DNA of 10,761 bases from contig JBDSTZ010000622.1 in NCBI GenBank assembly GCA_039927975.1, positions 1 through 10,761 on the forward strand. The letters run 5' to 3'. The translations under genes and the position numbers were made by a program. Position 1 is the first letter of the stretch, and every line of letters starts with the position of its first letter. Origin of the DNA: JBDSTZ01 sp039927975. GTDB lineage: Bacteria > Pseudomonadota > Gammaproteobacteria > Burkholderiales > Burkholderiaceae_D. A model generated the notes under the pieces. It was not told the origin of the DNA, did no database searches, and saw only the letters and a program-made list of their open reading frames with translations. Shown here in pieces: positions 1-6,135 of the stretch.

Positions 1-357
1 ATCGTCGCCTCGAACGACGGCACCGCCGGCGGCGCGATCCAGGCGCTGGCCGCCCAGAAGCTCAGTGGCAAGGTTGCCGTGTCGGGCCAGGACGCCGACA
101 TCGCCGCGGTGCGCCGCGTGATCGCCGGTTCGCAGGCGATGACGGTCTACAAGCCGCTCAAGCTGATCGCCACCGAAGCGGCCAACCTGGCCGTCAAGCT
201 GGTGCGCAACGAGAAGGTCGCCTACAACTCGCAGTACGACAACGGCTTCAAGAAGGTCGACACGCTGCTGCTCAAGCCGACCCTGCTGACCAAGGCCAAT
301 TCGAATCTGCTGGTGACCGACGGTTTCTACACCGCCGCCCAACTGGCCGGCAAGTAA
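1..357 (+). CDS. xylF: XylF, D-xylose ABC transporter periplasmic substrate-binding protein (3' part only)
   Basis: The frame is open from base 1 and ends at TAA 355-357, giving the last 118 residues; the start lies to the left of the window. The protein binds D-xylose in the periplasm and delivers it to XylGH. The segment NDGTAGGAIQAL, then VAVSGQDAD and the later MTVYKP stretch, match the C-terminal lobe of the XylF/RbsB-type type-1 periplasmic binding fold closely; E. coli XylF has the same VSGQDAD and MTVYKP blocks as I remember them. The neighbours xylG and xylH in the same direction confirm the family choice. The signal peptide and N-terminal lobe cannot be seen. The final residues (QLAGK) differ from E. 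coli, which is normal for the tail. Confident about family and sugar class; xylose specificity rests mainly on the operon context. Confidence 0.93.
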   Translation: MVASNDGTAGGAIQALAAQKLSGKVAVSGQDADIAAVRRVIAGSQAMTVYKPLKLIATEAANLAVKLVRNEKVAYNSQYDNGFKKVDTLLLKPTLLTKANSNLLVTDGFYTAAQLAGK

Positions 358-361
358 GCCG

Positions 362-422
362 CGCGCGCCAGGCGGCGCGCGAGGAATGATCCCGGGCAGG
401 CGCGCCTTGCGCGTTTGCCCGG
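362..422 (+). other. Two tandem GC-rich hairpins in the xylF-xylG gap
   Basis: Stem 1 pairs CGCGCGCC (362-369) with GGCGCGCG (374-381) across a 4-nt loop. Stem 2 pairs 392-405 with 409-422 (14 pairs including two G-U) across a 3-nt loop. Neither is followed by a T-tract, so neither is a classic intrinsic terminator. Inference: they protect the xylF mRNA 3' end or partly attenuate, which would explain why the binding protein can be made in excess over XylGH, as is known for other sugar ABC operons with intergenic stem-loops. Confidence 0.7.
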
Positions 423-506
423 CACATACTCAACACCCTGGCAACACCAGCTTTGCCCCTGACGCGGCCCTGGCGCCGTGTCGTCATCACACCTGAGAAA
501 AACCGT

Positions 507-2057
507 ATGTCCGAATACTTGCTAGAAATGAAGGGCATCGTCAAAGAGTTTGGCGGTGTCCGCGCACTGAACGGAATTGACATCAAGGTCAAGCCGGGCG
601 AGTGCATCGGCCTGTGCGGCGAGAATGGCGCCGGCAAGTCGACGCTGATGAAAGTGCTGTCGGCGGTCTACCCGCACGGCACCTGGGATGGCGAGATCCT
701 GTTTCAGGGCAAGCCGCTCAAGGCCCAGTCGATCCGCGAATCGGAAGCTGCCGGCGTGGTCATCATCCACCAGGAACTGATGCTCGTGCCCGAGCTGTCG
801 GTCACCGAGAATATGTTCCTCGGCAATGAGATGACCCTGCCGGGCGGCCGCATGAATTATCCGGCCATGAACGCCCGCGCCGCCGAGCTGCTGGCCGAAC
901 TCAAGCTGCCGGACGTGAACGTGGTGCTGCCGGTGTCGAACTACGGCGGCGGCCACCAGCAGCTGATCGAAATCGCCAAGGCGCTGCTCAAGAACGCCAA
1001 GCTGCTGATCCTCGACGAGCCGTCGTCGTCGCTGACGGCCGCCGAGATCGCGGTGCTGCTCGACATCATCCGCGGCTTGAAAGCCAAGGGCGTCGCCTGC
1101 GTCTACATCTCGCACAAGCTCGACGAGGTGGCGGCGATCTGCGACACCATCGTGGTGATCCGCGACGGCCAGCACATCGCCACCACGCCGATGCGCGAGA
1201 TGGACCTGAACCGCATCATCGCCCAGAGGGTCGGGCGCGAAATGAACCAGCTCTATCCGCAGCGCCAGCACAGCCCTGGCGAGGTGGTGTTCGAGGCGCG
1301 CAATGTGACCTGCTTCGACAGCGACAAGCCGGGCCGCAAGAAGGTCGACAATGTCTCGTTCAAGCTGCGCAAGGGCGAGATCCTCGGCGTGGCCGGACTG
1401 GTCGGCGCCGGCCGCACCGAACTGGTGTCGGCGCTGTTCGGCGCCTACCCGGGCCTGTACGAGGCCGAGGTCTGGCTCGAAGGTAAAAAGATCGACACCC
1501 GCACGCCGATCAAGGCGATCCGCAACGGCCTGGCGCTGGTGCCGGAAGACCGCAAGCAGCATGGCATCGTGCGCGACCTCGACGTCGGCCAGAACATCAC
1601 GCTCACCGTGCTGGACGAGTTTTCGTCCTTCACCAAGATTAATGGCGAAGCCGAACTGGCGACCGTGCGCAGCGAGATCGGCAAGATGGCCTTGAAGACG
1701 GCCAGCCCGTTCCTGCCGATTACCAGCCTGTCCGGCGGTAACCAGCAAAAGGCGGTGCTGTCGAAAATGCTGCTGACCAAGCCGAAGGTGCTGATCCTCG
1801 ACGAGCCGACCCGCGGCGTCGACGTCGGCGCCAAGTTCGAGATCTACAAGCTGATGTTCGACCTGGCCAAGCAGGGCATGTCGATCATCATGGTGTCGTC
1901 CGAACTGGCCGAGGTGCTGGGCATTTCGGACCGCGTGCTGGTGATGGGCGAGGGCAAGCTGCGCGGTGACTTCGTCAACGACAACCTGACCCAGGAAATG
2001 CTGCTTGCCGCCGCGCTGGACCAGGGGGCGATCGCCGAGGCGATCAACGCCGGTTGA
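507..2057 (+). CDS. xylG: XylG, D-xylose ABC transporter ATP-binding protein (two fused ATPase domains)
   Basis: Cytoplasmic ATPase that powers xylose import with XylF and XylH. The product has 516 residues, close to the 513 of E. coli XylG. ATPase domain 1 (about 4-245) has Walker A GENGAGKST at 38-46, Q-loop Q89, the divergent signature SNYGGGHQQ (144-152), Walker B LLILDE (166-171) and switch H203. Domain 2 (about 258-505) has the degenerate P-loop GLVGAGRTE (297-305, Arg in place of the Walker Lys), signature LSGGNQQ (408-414), Walker B VLILDEP (428-434), and Ser where the switch His normally sits. This asymmetric pattern is usual in RbsA/XylG/MglA-type sugar ATPases. I chose ATG 507 over ATG 453 because homology begins at MSEYLLEMKG; the 18 extra residues upstream look like non-coding leader. 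The site before 507 (GAGAA near 495-499) is only a weak ribosome binding site. It lies 149 bp after xylF and 78 bp before xylH. Confidence 0.95.
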   Translation: MSEYLLEMKGIVKEFGGVRALNGIDIKVKPGECIGLCGENGAGKSTLMKVLSAVYPHGTWDGEILFQGKPLKAQSIRESEAAGVVIIHQELMLVPELSVTENMFLGNEMTLPGGRMNYPAMNARAAELLAELKLPDVNVVLPVSNYGGGHQQLIEIAKALLKNAKLLILDEPSSSLTAAEIAVLLDIIRGLKAKGVACVYISHKLDEVAAICDTIVVIRDGQHIATTPMREMDLNRIIAQRVGREMNQLYPQRQHSPGEVVFEARNVTCFDSDKPGRKKVDNVSFKLRKGEILGVAGLVGAGRTELVSALFGAYPGLYEAEVWLEGKKIDTRTPIKAIRNGLALVPEDRKQHGIVRDLDVGQNITLTVLDEFSSFTKINGEAELATVRSEIGKMALKTASPFLPITSLSGGNQQKAVLSKMLLTKPKVLILDEPTRGVDVGAKFEIYKLMFDLAKQGMSIIMVSSELAEVLGISDRVLVMGEGKLRGDFVNDNLTQEMLLAAALDQGAIAEAINAG

Positions 2058-2068
2058 GATAGTGGCGG

Positions 2069-2088
2069 GCTCCTGTGAAGGCGGGAGC
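2069..2088 (+). other. Small stem-loop in the xylG-xylH gap
   Basis: GCTCC (2069-2073) can pair with GGAGC (2084-2088) across a 10-nt loop, starting 11 bases after the xylG stop. The stem is short and has no T-tract. It may be chance in GC-rich DNA; it is recorded because the 78-bp gap otherwise holds nothing recognisable. Confidence 0.25.
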
Positions 2089-2135
2089 GATGGGGCAGGG
2101 CAGGTTCAACGAGTCTACAAAGCGATAAAAACGAT

Positions 2136-3281
2136 ATGAATACCAACAAAATCAAGCAGTTATTCACGCAATATAAAATCCTGGCGCTACTGATTGCGAT
2201 CGCCATCATCTGGATGTTCTTCAGCTATAAGACCGAGGGCGGCTTCATTTCGGCGCGCAATCTGTCGAACCTGATGCGCCAGATGTCGGTCACCGGCATC
2301 GTCGCCTGCGGCATGGCCTTTGTCATCATCGCCGGTGAAATCGATCTCTCGGTCGGCTCGCTGCTCGGCCTGCTGGGCGGGGTGGCGGCGGTGCTCGATG
2401 TCAGCCACCACCTGCCGCTGCCGGTGATTATCGTCGCGGTGCTGGCCTGCGGCCTGGTGCTGGGCATGTTCAACGGCTACCTGACGGCGTATGTGGGGAT
2501 TCCCTCGTTCATCGTCGGCCTGGGCGGCATGCTGGCGTATCGCGGCGTGGTGCTCGGCGTGACCGACGGCGTGACGGTGGCGCCGGTGTCGCCCGACATG
2601 GTGGTGATCGGCCAGGGTTACCTGCCGAGCCAGCTCGGCATCGCGCTCGGCCTGTTCCTGTTCGCCCTGGCGATCTTCCTGACCTGGCGCCAGCGCGCCA
2701 GCCTGGCGCTGCACAATCTGTCGATCCCGCCAGTGTGGCGCGACGGCGTGCGCGTGGTGGTCATCGGCGCGGTGCTGTATGCGTTCGTGACGACCTTGAA
2801 CAGCTATGAAGGCATTCCGCTGCCGGTGCTGCTGCTGTTGGCGCTGCTGGGGATTTTCAGCTACGTCGCCACCCAGACCGTGTTCGGCCGCCGCGTGTAT
2901 TCGGTCGGCTCGAATATGGAAGCGACCCGCCTGTCCGGCGTGAACGTGAAGGCCGTCAAGATGTGGATCTTCGGGATCATGGGCTTGATGTGCGCTCTGG
3001 CCGGCCTGATCAACACGGCGCGTCTGGCGGCCGGTTCGCCATCGGCCGGCACCTCGGGCGAACTCGACGCGATCGCCGCCTGCTTCATCGGCGGCACCTC
3101 GATGCGCGGCGGCTCGGGCACCGTGTACGGCGCCCTGATCGGCGCGCTGGTCATGGCCAGCCTGGACAACGGCATGTCGATGCTCGACGTCGACACCTAC
3201 TGGCAGATGATCGTCAAGGGCTGCATCCTGACCCTGGCGGTATGGGTCGACGTGGCGACGCGCGCAGGCGGCCGCCGCTAA
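2136..3281 (+). CDS. xylH: XylH, D-xylose ABC transporter permease
   Basis: Inner-membrane channel of the xylose importer; 381 residues against 393 in E. coli XylH. It is strongly hydrophobic, with clear membrane segments near residues 15-29, 52-66, 76-87, 97-117, 124-141, 167-183, 205-220, 228-245, 276-292, 330-343 and 357-372. Family motifs visible are AGEIDLSVGS (66-75) and the cytoplasmic coupling loop ELDAIAACFIGGTSMRGG (309-326), both typical of BPD_transp_2 (RbsC/XylH) permeases. A more polar stretch around 184-204 is the extra segment seen in XylH compared with RbsC. The ATG at 2136 lacks a clear Shine-Dalgarno sequence (the leader is A-rich, AAAGCGATAAAAACGAT), so translation may depend on coupling or an unstructured leader. 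It is the last gene of the operon and is followed by a strong terminator. Confidence 0.95.
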   Translation: MNTNKIKQLFTQYKILALLIAIAIIWMFFSYKTEGGFISARNLSNLMRQMSVTGIVACGMAFVIIAGEIDLSVGSLLGLLGGVAAVLDVSHHLPLPVIIVAVLACGLVLGMFNGYLTAYVGIPSFIVGLGGMLAYRGVVLGVTDGVTVAPVSPDMVVIGQGYLPSQLGIALGLFLFALAIFLTWRQRASLALHNLSIPPVWRDGVRVVVIGAVLYAFVTTLNSYEGIPLPVLLLLALLGIFSYVATQTVFGRRVYSVGSNMEATRLSGVNVKAVKMWIFGIMGLMCALAGLINTARLAAGSPSAGTSGELDAIAACFIGGTSMRGGSGTVYGALIGALVMASLDNGMSMLDVDTYWQMIVKGCILTLAVWVDVATRAGGRR

Positions 3282-3330
3282 GCACGGCATGCAAGGACGG
3301 CGACGCTAGTTTGTCCGTCGCTTGAAGCGA

Positions 3331-3366
3331 AAAAAACCCGGCCAGTTCGCACTGGCCGGGTTTTTT
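3331..3366. terminator. Bidirectional rho-independent terminator between xylH and the convergent lyase gene
   Basis: A perfect inverted repeat: six A, then CCCGGCCAGT (3337-3346), a TCGC tetraloop, then ACTGGCCGGG (3351-3360) and six T. The GC stem of 10 bp is flanked by complementary A and T tracts, so it works on both strands. It sits 49 bp after the xylH stop and 38 bp after the stop of the minus-strand lyase gene. Confidence 0.95.
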
Positions 3367-3372
3367 CATGGT

Positions 3373-3394
3373 GGGATCTGATCACGGCGATCCC
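3373..3394. repeat. Short inverted repeat downstream of the lyase gene
   Basis: GGGATC (3373-3378) and GATCCC (3389-3394) form a 6-bp stem with a 10-nt loop between the lyase stop codon and the shared terminator. It has no T-tract of its own. On the minus-strand transcript it would lie just before the main terminator and may add 3'-end stability; function is unproven. Confidence 0.35.
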
Positions 3395-3404
3395 GGCATC
3401 CCGA

Positions 3405-5702
3405 TTACCCGCCGGCGGCCAGTGCCGCGACTTCACTGGCGCTGAGCGCGCCATGATAGATGCGGAAGTCGTCGATGCGGCCATTGAAGTACGGGTCGGC
3501 GTCGTATTGCGAACGGCCGATGAAGTTGCGGTCGCTTGAGCCGAGGCGGAACGGCGCGAGGAACATCGTCGACATGCTGTTGACCGCCACGCCGTTGACG
3601 TACAGCGTCGCCACCCGGCCCGACAGGGTGACCGCCACGTGCACCCATTGCGCCACAGGCAGGGCGGCGTTACTGTCGAGGACGAGTGCACCGTTGCTGC
3701 CGTTGACGCTGATGCCGAAGCGCGCCAGGCCATTGCTCGCGCGCGGGGTCAGAAACATGAAGTGGCTGGTGCCGGAACCGAAGTCGAATATGCGGGCCCA
3801 GTTCTTCGACGCGTCCCAATACACCCATGTCGAGACGGTGAAGTCGCCCACCATGAGCATCAGATCGTTGGGCAACTGGAGGTAGCCGCTTGTGCCGTTG
3901 AGCCCAAGCGCGTTGGCTTTGCGCCCGGCGACCCAGCTGCCGCCGCCGACCAGCGTGCCGGGGTGACCCTTGCCGCTGGCATCGGCGGCGATGGTGCCGC
4001 CGGTCTCGTCGCACTTGAGCCAGGTGTGCAAAGTGGTGCCGGCGGCGACCGTCACCTGGTTGGAGGCGGCCGTCTCGCCGGCAGCGGTGATGGCGGTGAC
4101 GACGTAATACTGGTTGCCGCTGACTACGCCGGCGTCGGTGAAGGTCAGCAGGTCGGTGATGCCGCTCTGGATGACGGTGTAGGGGCCGCCGCTCACGGTG
4201 GCGCGCTTGACGGTGTAGCTGGTGGCGTAGGCGCTGCCCCACCACGACAACTCGACCTTGCCGGCGTTTAGGTAGCCGGTCAGCCCGCTTGGCGGGGCGC
4301 CGGCGGCGATCGGCGGACGCGCGCAGGTGAGGCTGCCAAAACCGAGCTGGTCGTACCCGCCGCTGTTGGGGCCGTAGTTGCCGCCGCCGCCCTCGGGGTT
4401 GATCAGGTCGGCGAATTTCTTCGAGTACGGCGCGGCCAGGCCCTTGCGGTTGACGTAATGGTTGACCACCAGCGCCCAGCACGGCCGCCCCGTGCCCTGG
4501 CCGCCCGTCGCCAGCACGGTCTGGTTGACATTGTCCACGTTGTCATAGGTGACGTAAGGCACGCTGTAGTAGGCGGTGCCCGATTCGATCAGGTTGCATT
4601 TGGCGACGTACTCGGCGCCGGCCAGGAAGCGGTTGTTGTCCCAGCCGTACAAGTCCAGGCCCTGGTTCCAGGCCATTTCGCAGAAGGCGCCCATGAGGGC
4701 GATGCCGAGCGTGTTGTGGCCCTGGTCGCGCCCGGTTTCCTGCCACTGCCCGAGGTAGCCGGGGTGGAGGTAGTAAGTCGCCTGCGACGAGGCGCCATTG
4801 CCGGCGTGGCCCTTGAAGTAGCTGACCGCCTCGTCGACGATGGTCTGGTCGTCGCACAGCACGCCGATCGCCAGCATCGAACTCATGTTGCACAGATCCC
4901 AGTTGGCCCAGTAATGGGTGATCTCGGTGCCGTTGTGGCGGATGAGGAAATCGTGGTTGAGTGAATAGAAGACTTTGCGCATCATGGTCTGGAAGCGGGC
5001 GAAATCGGCCGGCGCCCAGCCACTGTAGCTGCGCATGATTTCGGCGGCGTTGGCCATTTGATAGCCCTGCAGGCCGGCGGCCAGGTAGCCATTGGTGTCG
5101 CCGCTGATGGCGGTGAGCACGGCCGCCCAGGCGTTCATGATTTCGATCGCCTTGTTGGCATAGGCGTCCGTCCCGGAAATCTTCCAGCGCAGCGCGCACT
5201 GGTAGGCGGCGGCCGCGTCGGTGAACAGCAGTCCATAGTTTTGCGCGTGGACGCCGTCGTCGCCCCGGTAGATCACGGCCTGCGGGCGCGCCGTATAGGT
5301 GAGGCTGGTGTGCGAGTTGGCCTTGAGCAGGTTCCAGGTGGACTTCCATGGTTCGGCGTCGAGGTTGGCGCGCATGCGGGCGAAGTCGGTTTCAGTGTGC
5401 AGCAGGCCGGGGTGGACGAAGGCAGGGGCCGCGGCTGCCTGCACCTCCGGCTTGGCCGGCTGGTCGGGCTGCGCTGCTTGCGCGGGCTGAATCTGCTGGC
5501 CCGGCAGGGCCGCCTGAACCGGTTGCTCCGGTTGCTCCGGTTGGGCCGGCTGTTGTGCTGCGAGGGGCGAATCGCCGCCTGCGCCGCAGCCGGCCAGCGC
5601 GAGCGCCCCGATGCTGTAGAGGAAGCTGCGGCGGGTCAGGAAGGCGATCAGTTCGTGTTCGTCGGCGGCGTCATGGAGTTCGGTCAAAATCAACTTCCTC
5701 AT
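3405..5702 (-). CDS. Secreted lipoprotein with alginate-lyase-like domain, FN3-like domain and LamG-like C-terminus
   Basis: With ATG at 5702 the product has 765 residues. N-terminus: twin-arginine motif TRRSFL (23-28), a hydrophobic core, and lipobox LAGC with Cys39, suggesting a Tat-exported lipoprotein; Gly at +2 favours the outer membrane. Residues about 45-95 are a Pro/Gln-rich linker. Residues about 97-460 resemble the alpha/alpha-toroid alginate lyase superfamily (Pfam alginate_lyase type), with THYWANWD (262-269) and GRDQGH (324-329) as likely active-site blocks supplying His, Tyr/Trp, Asn and Arg. Residues about 464-553 look like an FN3 module (SYTVKRATVSGGPYTV) and 555-763 like a LamG/ConA-type jelly roll, probably for glycan binding. 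Expected chemistry is beta-elimination of a uronate polymer; whether the substrate is alginate, glucuronan or another polyuronide cannot be read from sequence. Start is uncertain: ATG 5762 has no ribosome site and adds 20 unlikely residues, while TTG 5687 has a good GAGGAAG six bases upstream and keeps the whole Tat signal. Confidence 0.8.
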   Translation of the reverse strand: MRKLILTELHDAADEHELIAFLTRRSFLYSIGALALAGCGAGGDSPLAAQQPAQPEQPEQPVQAALPGQQIQPAQAAQPDQPAKPEVQAAAAPAFVHPGLLHTETDFARMRANLDAEPWKSTWNLLKANSHTSLTYTARPQAVIYRGDDGVHAQNYGLLFTDAAAAYQCALRWKISGTDAYANKAIEIMNAWAAVLTAISGDTNGYLAAGLQGYQMANAAEIMRSYSGWAPADFARFQTMMRKVFYSLNHDFLIRHNGTEITHYWANWDLCNMSSMLAIGVLCDDQTIVDEAVSYFKGHAGNGASSQATYYLHPGYLGQWQETGRDQGHNTLGIALMGAFCEMAWNQGLDLYGWDNNRFLAGAEYVAKCNLIESGTAYYSVPYVTYDNVDNVNQTVLATGGQGTGRPCWALVVNHYVNRKGLAAPYSKKFADLINPEGGGGNYGPNSGGYDQLGFGSLTCARPPIAAGAPPSGLTGYLNAGKVELSWWGSAYATSYTVKRATVSGGPYTVIQSGITDLLTFTDAGVVSGNQYYVVTAITAAGETAASNQVTVAAGTTLHTWLKCDETGGTIAADASGKGHPGTLVGGGSWVAGRKANALGLNGTSGYLQLPNDLMLMVGDFTVSTWVYWDASKNWARIFDFGSGTSHFMFLTPRASNGLARFGISVNGSNGALVLDSNAALPVAQWVHVAVTLSGRVATLYVNGVAVNSMSTMFLAPFRLGSSDRNFIGRSQYDADPYFNGRIDDFRIYHGALSASEVAALAAGG

Positions 5703-5818
5703 CGTATGTTTTAAAGCCGGGCAGGCAAAGGTTGTTGGGGACCGGAGATATCGCAGGGCCATTTTGAAATCGATAAGAAGTGCGGCGTGAGCTGGACCCG
5801 GCGGGAGCGGAAAAGACT

Positions 5819-5960
5819 TGCCGGCAGAGTGCGCGCCGGTGCTGAATCACCCAGTGATCATACATTTCCGCACGGCAACATTGTGGAGGGCCGTGTAAAT
5901 ATGCGCTGTTTCGTCGCCATGACGGGTCGGGCCAGGACAGGTTGTTGCTTTTTCGCTCAT
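5819..5960 (-). pseudogene. Possible relict N-terminus of a FadR/GntR-family regulator
   Basis: A 37-codon frame runs from ATG 5960-5958 to TGA 5849-5847, preceded by AAAAGGA five bases upstream, a good ribosome binding site. The segment IYTALHNVAVRKCMITG resembles the first helix region of FadR-type winged-helix regulators, where a pattern like ALHN.VV..LG..IV.G is followed by APG..LP. After the stop, another frame reads GDSAPARTLPA, which fits that continuation and suggests a frameshift within the ACTGGG stretch. No wing or FCD ligand domain follows, so the rest of the gene appears to be lost. This is pattern memory, not an alignment. The alternative is a chance short frame in a leader region, or a small upstream peptide gene. 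Confidence 0.33.
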
Positions 5961-5980
5961 CCGAGTCCTTTTGGCGCCGG

Positions 5981-6001
5981 ATTGTTTGCAATATTGTTTG
6001 C
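5981..6001. repeat. Two direct copies of ATTGTTTGC with an embedded palindrome
   Basis: ATTGTTTGC occurs at 5981-5989 and 5993-6001, a 12-bp period. The patch also contains the palindromes ATTG-N4-CAAT (5981-5992) and CAATATTG (5989-5996). It is AT-rich against a GC-rich background and lies 20 bp upstream of the relict regulator's start, where an autoregulatory site would be expected. Possible regulator binding site; no known motif assigned. Confidence 0.35.
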
Positions 6002-6060
6002 CGTTTGATTGCTTGATGCTTGAGCCTGTTTCGTTTTGACTGCCCGCACAAACAAACACT

Positions 6061-6089
6061 TTGACAGATGATATAGGTAGCGCTATCAT
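6061..6089 (+). promoter_or_regulatory. Sigma70 promoter of gudD
   Basis: Consensus -35 TTGACA (6061-6066), a 17-bp spacer, and -10 TATCAT (6084-6089, five of six consensus bases). The predicted start of transcription is near 6096, giving a leader of about 40 nt to the gudD ATG. This is the best promoter in the window. Confidence 0.8.
6075..6088. promoter_or_regulatory. xyl-box-like operator (LacI-family XylR type) overlapping the gudD promoter
   Basis: AGGTAGCGCTATCA contains the perfect palindrome TAGCGCTA (6078-6085) and matches 12 of 14 positions of the xyl-box TGGTAGCGCTAACA described for XylR in Xanthomonas (consensus recalled from the literature). It covers the end of the spacer and most of the -10, the position expected for a repressor. 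A central CG flanked by symmetric arms is typical of LacI/GalR-family operators. The regulator gene is not in the window. Confidence 0.65.
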
Positions 6090-6121
6090 TTGATCTAGCC
6101 CCGATAATTCCCGGGATCAAA
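6089..6121 (+). other. Inverted repeat in the gudD leader
   Basis: TTTGATC (6089-6095) and GATCAAA (6115-6121) are perfect complements 19 nt apart, starting near the predicted transcription start and ending 5 nt before the ribosome binding site. It could form a leader hairpin or be a second regulator site; not a recognised riboswitch. Confidence 0.35.
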
Positions 6122-6126
6122 GGCGC

Positions 6127-6131
6127 AAGGA
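6127..6131 (+). promoter_or_regulatory. Ribosome binding site of gudD
   Basis: AAGGA ends four bases before ATG 6136. The spacing is slightly short but the site clearly supports this start codon. Confidence 0.75.
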
Positions 6132-6135
6132 AATC

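Larger units (their letters stand above)
5703..6060. other. Gap between the divergent lyase and gudD genes
   Basis: About 360 bp with no intact gene I can support. It contains the possible regulator relict (5819-5960) and an AT-richer patch at 5980-6060 with repeats. I could not find a convincing sigma70 promoter for the minus-strand lyase gene; its transcription start may lie within or upstream of the relict, giving a long leader. Confidence 0.5.

Noticed and set aside
144..152. Unusual signature motif in XylG (residues 144-152) and Arg in its second P-loop
   Set aside because: Looked like damaged ATPase motifs, but both are known traits of the XylG/RbsA family, so not a novelty. The coordinates here are residue numbers of XylG.
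522..1748. Minus-strand open frame of 408 codons opposite xylG
   Set aside because: Low-complexity His/Arg/Gln-rich translation and complete overlap with xylG.
2187..3290. Minus-strand open frame of 367 codons opposite xylH
   Set aside because: His/Ala/Arg-rich shadow of the permease gene; no start context or motif.
5787..6008. Plus-strand frame of 73 codons in the divergent gap
   Set aside because: No ribosome site, no recognisable sequence, and it runs over the AT-rich repeat patch; more likely chance.
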